DNA of 64,000 nucleotides from Dendrophyllia cribrosa (lineage: Eukaryota; Cnidaria; Anthozoa; Scleractinia; Dendrophylliidae), in the NCBI GenBank assembly GCA_024195265.1, contig JAJLRJ010000006.1, positions 18,412,641-18,476,640 of the forward strand, in the 5' to 3' direction. Below, piece by piece: positions 1-8,604 of this stretch (positions within the stretch are counted from its first letter, which is position 1; the number at the start of each line of letters is the position of its first letter). The position numbers and the translations under genes were made by a program. A model generated the notes under the pieces. The model ran no database searches and was not told the DNA's origin. It saw only the letters and a list, made by a program, of their open reading frames with translations.

Positions 1-636
1 GAATTCTATAATCAAAGGTTTCAAAAGTTTTTGGAAAAGAAAAACATTCATCATTTTTCAACCTATGGTGATGCCAAAGCCTCTATGGTAGAACGTTTTA
101 ATCGCACTTTAAAGGAACGAATGTTTCGGTACTTTACAGCCTCCAATTCATTAAGATACGAAAATGTACTTCAAGCCTTGGTACGTGGATACAATGCTAG
201 TATTCATCGTAGCGTTAAACTGGCTCCTAAAGATGTTACTAGAAAGAATGAACGCATGGTTTGGAAACGTTTGTACGGACATCTTTCAACAAGCAAAACA
301 AAAGCCACATTGAAGGTTGGGGAGCACGTTCGACTCAACAAAAAACATCGCACGTTTAAAAAGGGGTATTTACCGGGATGGACAGAGGAAGTGTTTGTCA
401 TAGATCGTGTCATTCAAGGATCTGTGCCCACGTATAAGATTCGTGAATGGGATGGAACAGTTATAAAAGGGTCATTTTATAACGAAGATTTACAAAGAGT
501 ACGTCTATCAAATGATCAATTCTTCAGAGTAGAAAAAGTGGTCAAACGAAAGAAAGGACAAGTATTGGTCAAGTGGAAGGGGTGGCCTTCAAAATACAAC
601 AGTTGGATCGATTCGAAACAAGTGAAAAAGATTTAA
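1..636 (+). CDS. Retroviral-type integrase, C-terminal part, with chromodomain (partial)
   Basis: The reading frame is open from base 1, so the N-terminus and the first two catalytic acidic residues lie outside the window. The visible 211 residues include the block MVERFNRTLKERM, which holds the glutamate of the D-D-E triad. This is followed by the core-to-C-terminal region and a C-terminal chromodomain (about residues 171-208; aromatic/basic signature around VKWKGW). Polinton integrases insert the element into host DNA, and a chromodomain is frequent in them and may guide target choice through histone marks. The first ATG in this frame is internal, so no start should be assigned here. The frame has no breaks. 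Family call is secure; activity cannot be judged from a fragment. Confidence 0.93.
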   Translation, partial: EFYNQRFQKFLEKKNIHHFSTYGDAKASMVERFNRTLKERMFRYFTASNSLRYENVLQALVRGYNASIHRSVKLAPKDVTRKNERMVWKRLYGHLSTSKTKATLKVGEHVRLNKKHRTFKKGYLPGWTEEVFVIDRVIQGSVPTYKIREWDGTVIKGSFYNEDLQRVRLSNDQFFRVEKVVKRKKGQVLVKWKGWPSKYNSWIDSKQVKKI

Positions 637-667
637 GATTTCTGCGTTAAAATAAGACGAATGTCAC

Positions 668-1711
668 ATGGAGTCTTTTTACGTGACACTTCCAAGTCAT
701 GCCACATCACAGAAAGTTGAATTTCCATCTAACAATCCTTCCGATTTCAAGACACGGTTGGTAAATCCGTTACGTTTAAATAGCAATAATGGTGGAGATA
801 ATTGGAAAGTTGCTCTAATACACGTATCCCTTCCAGATGCAGGCGTAGACTTATCTCCTTTACAGAAAGATACCTCGCATCCGCTCTTTCATATCAGTTG
901 GTTAACCAAAGTTGAAAAGTCATATGGGGATAATCCATTTGAAAGAAAAGAATTTAATTTGTATTTGAACGAGTTAAAAGATGATTCTACTATTACTAGT
1001 GGTTTACATCTCTTGGAGAAAATGTTCTTGGGATATGAACAATCACGAATGCAACAAACGGATTATCGACATCGATTTAGCTGGGGAAAATAAAAAAAAA
1101 GGACCTTCTGGTCATTTCATTTGTTGACGCACGGAAATGATTATGATTTCCTTTTTGATAATTATAAACTTAATATTCTAAGTAATGCTAACAAACTGGA
1201 ATTATTTTTTGATAAACACTTTGCTCTTCAAATGGGGTGGTTAAAAGAAAACGAGGATGGAAGGTATGAACTTGGTCCTTACCTTCTACAGGAACCACAA
1301 TATCAAGGGATGGAAGATCCAATTGATCTTACAGATTCGTCAGGCAACTATGTCTATTGGAAGGTTGAAAATGATCAATTAAAATTAAGTTCAGCTTCAA
1401 GCTGGCGCTTCGTCAACGTAAATAAATCATTTAATCAAGTGATTGGAGAACCAACGCGTGTGTTACAAATTTACAGCAACATTGCCAAAAGTAACATTGT
1501 AAGCAATCAAGTGACAGATCTTCTCCAATTAGTACCTTACACAAGACAAGGAAAAGGATCTACGTTCTTTGAAGTCACCAGTAGACAATACCATGAGGTA
1601 CGAAATGAAGTCATTGAAGTGATTCATATACAAGTGGCAGATGCCAATGGAAAACTCGTTCAATTTGGAAGTGGAAACACGACGATTGTATTACACTTTC
1701 AAAGGGGATAA
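668..1711 (+). pseudogene. Penton-like minor capsid protein, copy 1, interrupted by one in-frame stop
   Basis: The frame starting at ATG 668 is open to a TAA at 1091-1093. The same frame then continues open to 1711, so a single in-frame stop splits a 348-codon reading frame. The part after the stop has no ATG at its beginning (it opens with TTG near 1121), which argues against two real genes. Total length matches the next gene (344 aa). The two share the N-terminal pattern F-Y-x-T-L-P-S and F-P-x-N-N, a W-K-V-A-L block, an MGW block and the C-terminal YSN...VTDLL region. This N-terminal pattern is typical of the vertex (penton-like, single jelly-roll) proteins of Polintons and adintoviruses. 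The stop lies in an A-rich tract. Readthrough or sequencing error cannot be excluded. Confidence 0.85.
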
Positions 1712-1753
1712 AAGGAAACGCAAACAAGTAAAAAAGAAGTAAAGAAGAACAAC

Positions 1754-2788
1754 ATGTCGTCAAGTTTCTATCTCACTCTTCCAAGTAATGGTTGTAGATT
1801 TGAGTTTCCAAACAACAACGCCAACAGTTTTAAAATACGTCTCGATAAACAATTGACTCTGACAGATGGACAATGGAAAGTGGCCTTAAGTAGCATTTCG
1901 CTCCCTGACGCAGACATTGATTTATCAGTGTTTAAAAATGTTGCGTATGGTTCTGATCTATTGATGTGTTTTGCCTGGGTAGAACGAACAAAAGTGAATT
2001 CGAGCTATGTGAATACTTCTCACAAAGAGGAAATCCACGTCGATGATATGCAAGATTATCCCACGAATGTTAATGGGGTTCAACTCATGAAATCCATTGT
2101 CCGAGCATACCAGTTACGACGAACGTCATTAGCAAGAAAAGAGAGTAAATTTGAAACGGACGATGGAAAAAAATTGTATCTTGATTTTAATTGGTTATCA
2201 GATGGAAAAGAAGAGGTACTGTTGTTAAACAATGGAGACAATAATGTGAGTGCAAGTCAACACTGGGTGCCACATCTATTCATTGATGAACAATTTGCTG
2301 CTCTTATGGGATGGATTCATAAAGATAAGAATAACACGTATCAATTAGGTCCAAATTTGATTCAAGAATTTATCAATGACAATGTTCCTATCCCCTTCGA
2401 TGTGATTAATCCTAATGATAATTCATATCGATTTTGGATAATGGATGGAAACAAACTACGTTTAAGCATGTCTTGCAATTGGCGTTTTGTCAATTTGAAT
2501 GCAGCTTTCAACATTGCAACAGGATACTCGACAAGACTTTTACATGTTTACAGTAATGTAGGATCACCGTCTATCATCGCCAATCAAGTAACGGATTTAT
2601 TGAGAGAAATCCAATATAAAAAAGAGGGAAAAGGAAGCGTATACTTTGAACCTGTTCATTTAAAGTACCACACATTGCGAAACCACGTATTGGAAATTCT
2701 CGAAACGCAAATAGCCAATAACAATGGACGCTTAACTTCATTTGGACCGGGGAACACTGTTCTTACTCTTCACTTCAAAAAAGAATAA
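1754..2788 (+). CDS. Penton-like minor capsid protein, copy 2 (intact, 344 aa)
   Basis: Intact frame from ATG 1754 to the TAA at 2786-2788. The N-terminus (FYLTLPSNGCRFEFPNN, then WKVALSSISLPD) is the conserved opening of Polinton/adintovirus vertex proteins, which form the pentameric capsid corners as single jelly-rolls. It is a clear tandem paralogue of the preceding interrupted gene, with matching length and conserved blocks through the C-terminus (YSNVGSPSIIANQVTDLL and GNTVLTLHF). It lies 42 bp after copy 1 and 42 bp before the small pVI-like gene. With copy 1 interrupted, this may be the only functional vertex protein. No signal peptide or membrane segment is seen. The capsid role is inferred from family knowledge and gene order. 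Confidence 0.85.
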   Translation: MSSSFYLTLPSNGCRFEFPNNNANSFKIRLDKQLTLTDGQWKVALSSISLPDADIDLSVFKNVAYGSDLLMCFAWVERTKVNSSYVNTSHKEEIHVDDMQDYPTNVNGVQLMKSIVRAYQLRRTSLARKESKFETDDGKKLYLDFNWLSDGKEEVLLLNNGDNNVSASQHWVPHLFIDEQFAALMGWIHKDKNNTYQLGPNLIQEFINDNVPIPFDVINPNDNSYRFWIMDGNKLRLSMSCNWRFVNLNAAFNIATGYSTRLLHVYSNVGSPSIIANQVTDLLREIQYKKEGKGSVYFEPVHLKYHTLRNHVLEILETQIANNNGRLTSFGPGNTVLTLHFKKE

Positions 2789-2830
2789 ATAGAGAACGTG
2801 CACAAACTGTGTAAACGCATTGAATAGACA

Positions 2831-3106
2831 ATGAAGGGTGGAAGTCTCACTAGATTTGATCCGGATCAAGGAGGTAGTGGCCTCACTGATGTTTTAAAAG
2901 GAATTTTATTTGGTATTGCACGCAATGTAACATCATCTGCATTACGAGCCGGAGTAGAAGGAATTAAAAAACGAAAGAGTATTAAACATATTAAACGTGA
3001 CACGATCCAAGGGTTTAAAAGCGGACTGAAACGAGGAGTGAAACGAAAAGCGACAGAATATCTTCCAAAAGTCAGTAAAAAAGTCAGAGACATTTTTGAA
3101 GTATGA
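2831..3106 (+). CDS. Small basic pVI-like virion protein with candidate protease sites (91 aa)
   Basis: 91 residues, lysine/arginine-rich, with an amphipathic central stretch (about residues 18-45). It opens with MKGG-S, which fits the adenain consensus (M/I/L)-x-G-G-x, and has Q13-G-G-S16-G17, close to the second consensus (M/I/L)-x-G-x-G. Small basic proteins with N-terminal adenain sites next to the hexon resemble adenovirus pVI, which is cleaved during maturation and disrupts membranes. That assignment is by analogy of size, charge, motif and position, not by recognised homology. Its stop overlaps the next start as ATGA (3103-3106), suggesting coupled translation. Confidence 0.65.
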   Translation: MKGGSLTRFDPDQGGSGLTDVLKGILFGIARNVTSSALRAGVEGIKKRKSIKHIKRDTIQGFKSGLKRGVKRKATEYLPKVSKKVRDIFEV

Positions 3107-3285
3107 GACGACGACCCATTTACACCAAGGTTCGACATTTAAAACGTATAAAAGGAACAGCACAATACGGAGGTTGGATTGGATCTGGATTTCCTCAATC
3201 AACTTTCTACGGGATAACAACACGTCTCCCAAGGTATAAAAAGAAACGAACAGTGAAGCGAAGTAGACGTAGAAGAAGAGGTTAA
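3103..3285 (+). CDS. Short arginine-rich core-like protein (60 aa)
   Basis: 60 residues, with basic clusters at both ends (the C-terminus is a run of K/R). In the middle sits Q21-Y-G-G24 followed by W25, a candidate adenain-type cleavage site. Composition resembles the DNA-condensing core peptides (pVII/pX type) of adenoviruses and adintoviruses. The ATG overlaps the upstream stop (ATGA), and the stop lies 2 bp before the capsid gene start at 3288. The role as genome-packaging basic protein is inferred from composition and neighbours. Confidence 0.6.
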   Translation: MRRRPIYTKVRHLKRIKGTAQYGGWIGSGFPQSTFYGITTRLPRYKKKRTVKRSRRRRRG

Positions 3286-3287
3286 TC

Positions 3288-4688
3288 ATGGCAAATACAA
3301 ACGTAGCACATCGTCTTTCAACTGGAGGCACAGGGAACAAATTAGATCTTTTTACTGTACCAAAAACAGAGGTGGCCTACAACGCTATTCGTTATGTCCC
3401 TTACCAGGCGCAAACCAATGGACTGACACCCTGTGAATTTATTATCCCACCTTTAGATGATTATGTGGACTTAGAGGAAAGTTTTTTCAAGATGACATTG
3501 ACATTGAAAAAAACAGATGGGAGCAATCTCAAAGCAGCGGATTTATTGGATGTATGTACTAATTTACCTCAAATGATGACAAAAAATTTTACGACTCGTT
3601 TAAATGGTACGTTGTTGAGTACCCAAACAGAAACGTATCCCTACAAAGTGTTCATTGAAAAGGTATTAAACTATACTAGAGAAGAAGGGAACACTCTGCT
3701 AGCACCGGAAGGATGGGTCAATGAATTGAATGTACCAGCAACGGTAAAATCAAAATCAGATGATGAAACTAAAATCGAAGATGGTACAATGTCAGATACT
3801 CAAAAAAAGTATATGACAGACATCAGGAAAGTCACCGCTACGATGTTTGATGGAAAATTCAATACGTTTTGCTTCAGACCTCACAGTGAAATATTTCATA
3901 CGCATCGACTACTACCTCCTAATGTAGAACAGAAATATGCGTTTTGGTTTCACAATCCTGACTTTTGGATGACAGGAACCAAGAAAACTGGAAAAACATA
4001 TGTAAGACTTATGCCAGGTGATATTAAACTGGAATTAATCTTGGCTCATAGAACATTGAATGAAACGGTCTATAGAAGCCTCAACAGGACTAGAACAACT
4101 CGAAACGTCGCTTATCCTTTGGTGAGAAGTGAAGTCAGAACCTTTGTGTTCCAGGGTAATACAACAAACTATGAAGAAAACAATTTGTTTCATGGTAGAA
4201 TTCCAGATCGAATGATAATTGGACTATTGGACAACAGAGCCTTCAATGGAGATGTGGAATATCATCCGTTTGCATTTCAATCCTTTGGTTTGCAAACGAT
4301 CCGACAATACATTCGAGGAGAGGAATATCCCTATGAGACATTGGAATTAACAGGCACAGACCATTCAAAGGATCTAGAAGGGTATCACCGTTTCTTGAAA
4401 GCTGCAGGTTATTTACAAAAGCAAAGTGAACCAATGTTGAGACCAGAACATTGGGGATTTAATAAAAATTGCACTTTGTATGTGATCAATAATGTACCAA
4501 GTGCCAACGCTGACTCTCCAATGTTGAATCCTAAACAGTCTGGAGATGTAAAGTTAGCCCTTAAATTTACAGCTGCACCCAATACAGTGATCACAATGTT
4601 AGTGTATGCAGAGTTTGAAGATGTATTAGAAATTTTACCACAAGGAGGAGTGATGTATGACATTCATCAAAACCGTAATCTTAGTTAA
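3288..4688 (+). CDS. Major capsid protein, hexon-like double jelly-roll type (466 aa)
   Basis: Intact 466-aa frame. It matches the conserved pattern of Polinton/adintovirus capsid proteins, often annotated in animal genomes as F54H12.2-like. Landmarks are an N-terminal FIIPPLDDYVDLEESFF block, NGTLLSTQTETYPYKVFIE, later GRIPDRMIIGLLDNRAFNGD, and a C-terminal TMLVYAEFEDVLEI. Such proteins form the trimeric pseudo-hexagonal capsomers of the icosahedral shell. Position between core peptides and the protease, and the absence of breaks, support a functional gene until recently. The protease gene begins right after or overlaps its 3' end. Confidence 0.9.
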   Translation: MANTNVAHRLSTGGTGNKLDLFTVPKTEVAYNAIRYVPYQAQTNGLTPCEFIIPPLDDYVDLEESFFKMTLTLKKTDGSNLKAADLLDVCTNLPQMMTKNFTTRLNGTLLSTQTETYPYKVFIEKVLNYTREEGNTLLAPEGWVNELNVPATVKSKSDDETKIEDGTMSDTQKKYMTDIRKVTATMFDGKFNTFCFRPHSEIFHTHRLLPPNVEQKYAFWFHNPDFWMTGTKKTGKTYVRLMPGDIKLELILAHRTLNETVYRSLNRTRTTRNVAYPLVRSEVRTFVFQGNTTNYEENNLFHGRIPDRMIIGLLDNRAFNGDVEYHPFAFQSFGLQTIRQYIRGEEYPYETLELTGTDHSKDLEGYHRFLKAAGYLQKQSEPMLRPEHWGFNKNCTLYVINNVPSANADSPMLNPKQSGDVKLALKFTAAPNTVITMLVYAEFEDVLEILPQGGVMYDIHQNRNLS

Positions 4689-4692
4689 AAGA

Positions 4693-5235
4693 ATGGAAGA
4701 CATTGCACTCAATAATATTCAATTGGATTACTTGGCAAAGGAGGATTCTGTGTTACGCCCATATTTTTATGGAACTGTTGCCTGTGACCGTCTTCCCTCA
4801 AGTCCTCCCAAACAAAAGGCTACTGCTTTCATTGTCAACACTGATCCTTATGGAAAACCTGGACAACATTGGTTAGGCATTTGGACGCAAGACCAGACAT
4901 GTGAAATCATGGATAGTTATGGACTTCCTTTGGAACATTATAAAGCCAAACCTTTAAATCAATGGATTGTAAAACATTGGAATCAAGTCGTCGTCAATAC
5001 TAATTCTATTCAAGCTATTAATAGTAATAGTTGTGGACATTTTGTATTATTCTACTTAAAATCGAGAGCAAGGGGACATTCCTTACAAGAGTTTTTAAAT
5101 CAGTTTTCAGAGTCAGATTTTGTAAGCAATGATCATAAAATAGGTGAAATGTTAGAAACTGTAATTCGTAAAAACTTAGGATGGAATGTACTATCACAAT
5201 GTAAACCTCGTCAAAGTTGCTGTAGAAAACAATAA
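4693..5235 (+). CDS. Adenain-like cysteine protease (peptidase C5 type), 180 aa
   Basis: The frame is open from an ATG at 4657, which would overlap the capsid gene by 32 bp. The ATG at 4693, 4 bp after the capsid stop, gives a protein whose start looks more natural. Counted from 4693, the catalytic set is visible: H59 in GQHWLGIW, D74 in the IMDSYG block, Q107 (oxyanion hole) and C114 in NSNSCGHF. This order and spacing is that of adenovirus protease (adenain) and its Polinton relatives, which cleave capsid and core precursors during virion maturation. Candidate substrates in the same element carry matching glycine motifs. No breaks are seen. Confidence 0.9.
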   Translation: MEDIALNNIQLDYLAKEDSVLRPYFYGTVACDRLPSSPPKQKATAFIVNTDPYGKPGQHWLGIWTQDQTCEIMDSYGLPLEHYKAKPLNQWIVKHWNQVVVNTNSIQAINSNSCGHFVLFYLKSRARGHSLQEFLNQFSESDFVSNDHKIGEMLETVIRKNLGWNVLSQCKPRQSCCRKQ

Positions 5236-5287
5236 AAACAATAACATGTAAAAGCACTATATCATTTTTTGAGTCAGTGCCTTCAGT

Positions 5288-5962
5288 ATGAATGTGAGTC
5301 GTGATTGTCCCTTTCAATTTAAAGTCCCAAGTAATATATTAATAGCAGGACCTTCCCAAAGTGGAAAAACCAATTTAACAGATGAATTAACCAAAGAGGG
5401 AAATTTTGAGCTGTTTAACAAACCCATTCGCAGTATTCACTACTGTTATGGTGCTTGGCAGGAGCGTTTTAATAACATGAAAAAACGTGGGATTCATTTT
5501 CATGAAGGCGTACCCAACGAAACGGATCTATCAAAATGGTTTCCAAAGGAAGGTGGACTATTAATTTTAGACGATTTAATGGCAGAAGGAGGAAATGACA
5601 AGGAGGTGATGGATTTATTTACAAAACATTCTCATCATCGTAGTATTAGTGTGTTGTATTTATGTCAAGATTTATTTCCACCTGGTAAATATGCCAAAAC
5701 CATTTCTCGAAATGCCCATTACGTTACTGCTTTCAAAAATCCGCGTGATCAAGTTGGTATAAGAAACTTATTACAACAAGCGTTTGTAACAAATTGGAGG
5801 GAGGTTATGAAGGTATATGACAAAGCTACCGAACATCCTTATGGTTATTTGGTGATTGATTTACATCCCTCCTCGGCGAATGATAAACGTTTAATAACTA
5901 ACATTTTAAAAAAGGATGGTTGGACGACATGTTATCAGAAACGGACAACGCTTGAGGAGTAA
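5288..5962 (+). CDS. A32/FtsK-HerA type genome-packaging ATPase (224 aa)
   Basis: Intact frame with Walker A G21-PSQSGKT28, Walker B around L91-LILDD96, and a glutamine (Q127 in CQDLF) in the sensor position typical of A32-like packaging ATPases. Size (224 aa) fits the small packaging ATPases of Polintons, adintoviruses and virophages, which pump DNA into preformed capsids. It follows the protease by 52 bp and precedes an unknown gene by 8 bp, the usual morphogenesis cluster. No breaks are seen. Confidence 0.92.
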   Translation: MNVSRDCPFQFKVPSNILIAGPSQSGKTNLTDELTKEGNFELFNKPIRSIHYCYGAWQERFNNMKKRGIHFHEGVPNETDLSKWFPKEGGLLILDDLMAEGGNDKEVMDLFTKHSHHRSISVLYLCQDLFPPGKYAKTISRNAHYVTAFKNPRDQVGIRNLLQQAFVTNWREVMKVYDKATEHPYGYLVIDLHPSSANDKRLITNILKKDGWTTCYQKRTTLEE

Positions 5963-5970
5963 ATTTTAAA

Positions 5971-6414
5971 ATGTCTTTCTTGGATCGCTACGATGCAGCG
6001 TTTCATGTTTCAGAACATACTCGTGTGAATTGTCAAAGGAGTGAAATAGAATGGCGTAAATTGAATAGTAATGCAGAAGCCATTTTCCACGGGTACATTG
6101 ATGCTTATCGACTTGATCCAGAGCATACTTACAAGGTTTTGGAAAGACGTTACGCGACAAGTCATTTTGGTTTTAAAATGATTAAACGAGTAAGAGATTG
6201 GTTTGATATAAGAATGAAAACGGACAAACTATTTACAAAGAAGATAAAAAAAGAGTTGGATGAAATGCAGCCTACGGATACACATTATACGTCCATGCAA
6301 CACGTATATAATCTTATACAGGAAAAGAAGTTTAGTGAGGTCTTACCTTACGCAAGAGGGGTAGCTGCAGACTTCTTTAAATTGGTACAGTCTATATATG
6401 ATTCAACGTATTAG
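5971..6414 (+). CDS. Unknown Polinton protein (147 aa)
   Basis: Not recognised. The 147-residue frame is intact, mixed in charge and probably helical, without a signal peptide, membrane segment or cysteine motif. It begins 8 bp after the ATPase stop and lies in the same transcriptional direction, so a structural or packaging accessory role is possible but not shown. Its 3' end overlaps a second open frame (6402-6584). Confidence 0.6.
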   Translation: MSFLDRYDAAFHVSEHTRVNCQRSEIEWRKLNSNAEAIFHGYIDAYRLDPEHTYKVLERRYATSHFGFKMIKRVRDWFDIRMKTDKLFTKKIKKELDEMQPTDTHYTSMQHVYNLIQEKKFSEVLPYARGVAADFFKLVQSIYDSTY

Positions 6415-6584
6415 AACAAAACAAAATATACTACAGACAATGGCAAATTTTGTTAGAGGATAATCGTCAAACAGCAGTAGGACATAGAATTGCAGGGATA
6501 ACAAAAACAAGTACAATTACAACAACCTATAAAGATGGGGTACGTCCACAAGTGAGTCGCACCTCAACGAGAGTAAGCAAATAA
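6402..6584 (+). pseudogene. Open frame without ATG, possible remnant of a small gene
   Basis: After a TGA at 6399-6401 this frame stays open for 60 codons to the TAA at 6582-6584 but contains no ATG. Its translation (for example YYRQWQILLEDNRQ, then a threonine-rich tail) looks like real protein rather than shadow. A competing short frame starts at an ATG near 6398 and stops after about 20 codons in the same interval. A frameshifted small gene is the simplest reading. A non-AUG start or frameshifting from upstream is possible. Confidence 0.35.
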
Positions 6585-6592
6585 AAAAAAAA

Positions 6593-7162
6593 ATGATAAT
6601 TACGTTGTCAACTGATAACGTAGCAAATGTATCAAGAGACACATTGATTCGATTGGATTCTCTCTATGTACATTATCATCAATTATGTTGGTGTTATCGA
6701 CAGTTATACTTTCGGTACAAATCGTTTCATTCTTTGTTAAATGGACTGGCTTTATTGATAGTAGCAAGTGGATTTGTGATTGGACCTGTGATAGAAAGTA
6801 CACTTTGTGTGGCTTGTTTAGCTGGACTTGGAACGATTGTCAAAGGTTGGAATGACTTTAAACAATTTGTTTCAAAGATGGACATGTGTCATTTTGCATT
6901 GACTACATTTGACAAGTTAATGACAGAACTTCACATGTATACGCGTGGGATTCCCATTGAGAACTTTGATAGTATTTTACTGAAATGCCAAACGTTAGAG
7001 GATATAATAACTGATTTTTCACCACTCATTCCTGATACAATTCTAAAAAGATACAATACAACCTTTGAAGCAAAAGAGTATAAAAAGGACAACATAGAGT
7101 CACCTACATTTACAATTAAAAAACAATGGTACGTAAGCGAAGAGTTAAACGAAGAGGTGTAA
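6593..7162 (+). CDS. Two-transmembrane-segment protein of unknown function (189 aa)
   Basis: Intact 189-aa frame. Two adjacent hydrophobic segments (about residues 48-65 and 69-83) form a hairpin, flanked by helical soluble parts. The layout (N-terminal helix, two close membrane spans, long C-terminal helix) is reminiscent of SLATT-type membrane proteins, but I cannot confirm homology. The last 37 bp overlap the next gene in another frame. It could be a virion membrane or lysis-related protein; no function is assigned. Confidence 0.6.
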   Translation: MIITLSTDNVANVSRDTLIRLDSLYVHYHQLCWCYRQLYFRYKSFHSLLNGLALLIVASGFVIGPVIESTLCVACLAGLGTIVKGWNDFKQFVSKMDMCHFALTTFDKLMTELHMYTRGIPIENFDSILLKCQTLEDIITDFSPLIPDTILKRYNTTFEAKEYKKDNIESPTFTIKKQWYVSEELNEEV

Positions 7163-7338
7163 GAAGAAGACGAATAGGGGGAAAACGTCAAAAAGGAGGA
7201 ATTTTTCCTCTGCTTGCACTTGCTATTCCCGCTTTAGCTGCTGCAGGAAAAGCTGCTGCATTGGGAGCTGTTGGTAGTGCTGCAGGTTATGGTATAAAAA
7301 AGGGAATCGATGCTGCAACAAGAAAAAGACGACGATAA
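7126..7338 (+). CDS. Adenovirus pX/mu-like basic core peptide (70 aa)
   Basis: An arginine-rich N-terminus (residues 1-21) leads to Q22-K-G-G25 followed by I26, a candidate adenain cleavage site. Then come a hydrophobic alanine/leucine stretch (about 26-57) and a basic C-terminus. This three-part layout closely resembles adenovirus pX (mu precursor) and similar small proteins of adintoviruses that bind the packaged genome. It overlaps the preceding membrane-protein gene by 37 bp, and its TAA overlaps the next ATG (TAATG). Confidence 0.65.
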   Translation: MVRKRRVKRRGVRRRRIGGKRQKGGIFPLLALAIPALAAAGKAAALGAVGSAAGYGIKKGIDAATRKRRR

Positions 7339-7655
7339 TGAGTACCCTACAGAGACAACGAGGTTTTTTACAACACGTATTAGCGCAAAAGGACCGTTAC
7401 AGACGACAAGAAATCATTCGTCATGCAAATAAAGAGCAAATCAATGCTGTGAGCGAAATAGTGTTGAATCTATTAAAACGAAGAATACCTGTCACTCCAC
7501 AAGCCATGACGAAACTAAAACGTTATAAACACGTGTTACGTGAGGTAGGAAAACGTAAAAACTCCCTCAAAAGAAGACGCGGTTTACTCATGAGTCAAAC
7601 GGGTAGTGGATTTTGGAGTGGTCTGAGCTCAGTGTGTCGACAATGCAAGTCTTAG
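7338..7655 (+). CDS. Basic helical virion-associated-like protein (105 aa)
   Basis: 105 residues, strongly basic and helical, with Q87-T-G-S90-G91 near the C-terminus, a candidate adenain site of the x-G-x-G class. Basic helical proteins ending in a glycine motif are common in Polinton and adintovirus late-gene clusters; their exact role is not established. The start codon shares a base with the upstream stop (TAATG), pointing to coupled translation. The next gene starts inside its last 13 bases. Confidence 0.55.
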   Translation: MSTLQRQRGFLQHVLAQKDRYRRQEIIRHANKEQINAVSEIVLNLLKRRIPVTPQAMTKLKRYKHVLREVGKRKNSLKRRRGLLMSQTGSGFWSGLSSVCRQCKS

Positions 7656-8604
7656 AGCAAATGTTTGAAGTGAAAGTTAAGGTGTATGACGATTGTTGTG
7701 ATTTTGATGAATGGGAACCAAATCAAGATACAATGGTGAAAGACATTCTTGAATTATATGGCGTTTGGCAAAAAAATGACAAATCAGGAGAGGTTATCAC
7801 TGTATTTGACATCTGGGACCAAATAGAAGACGTGATATTGAAGTGGCAACCAATCATTGAAAAGTTACAGCAAGAAGTAAAAGAGTCGAACCAAGAAAAA
7901 ACACGTTCAAAATTAGAGAAGCGGGAATTGAAAGAAGAAAACGATCAATGGAAAGTTAAATACGATAAACTGGATGATAGGCTAGCAGAGTTAAGAAAGG
8001 ACTTCTACTATCAATCCAATGAAGCCCAATTCAAACGAGAAGAGATGAAAAAGACCTTACACAATGAATTAAAGAAATTCAATTCAAAGAATTAAAGCAG
8101 GTGAACAAGCAGGTGAACAAGCAATTGCAAAATGATAACAATGACGCTCAAGAATATATCACTCAGTTGCAAGATGAAATTAAAGAATTGAAGGAAGTGA
8201 ACAAAAAAATGCAAGATGATTACCAAGACGGCGATCATTATATCAATGAGTTACGAGCTGAAAGGGAAGCAAATTCAATTTTAGAATCCAATAGTGATTT
8301 TTACAAAAACCAACTCAAAAAAAGGCATGAACATTCCAAAAACGAAGATTTCAAAACAGAGGCTACAATAAAGGAATTTAACTGGACCAAAGAATTGGAG
8401 GAACGTCAACGTGAATGTGACAAGTTGAAAAAATTCTATTGTCAACTTAAACCTTTCATTCTTTGTGAATGTAGCGATGACGTTCAGCAATTATATGAAA
8501 ACTTTATAAAAGAGGTTGAAAGACAAGATTTCAGTTATTGCAAACCAGTGTTAGTTTGTGACAAAGGGTGTCAAACTCTTGACAAACGATGGAAGAAGTA
8601 TTGA
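7643..8604 (+). pseudogene. Coiled-coil protein gene split by a frameshift
   Basis: The first frame runs from ATG 7643 to the TAA at 8093-8095 (150 aa). A TTG-started extension upstream is not used. The second frame is open from 8068 to 8604, has no ATG where it opens and contains a further coiled coil rich in E/K/Q. The two overlap at 8068-8095, around a short AATTC-type duplication, and both are the same kind of charged heptad-rich protein. A small indel in one gene of about 300 codons is therefore the likeliest history. Cysteines cluster near the end (CECSDD and CDKGCQ). Function unknown; fibre, scaffold or tegument-like roles are speculation. Confidence 0.6.

Noticed and set aside
1121..1711. 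Independent gene starting at 1121
   Set aside because: It begins with TTG and is in the same frame as 668-1093, separated by one stop; the whole matches its paralogue in length.
8101..8604. Independent gene starting at 8101
   Set aside because: The first codon is GTG; the frame is open from 8068 and continues the upstream coiled-coil gene.
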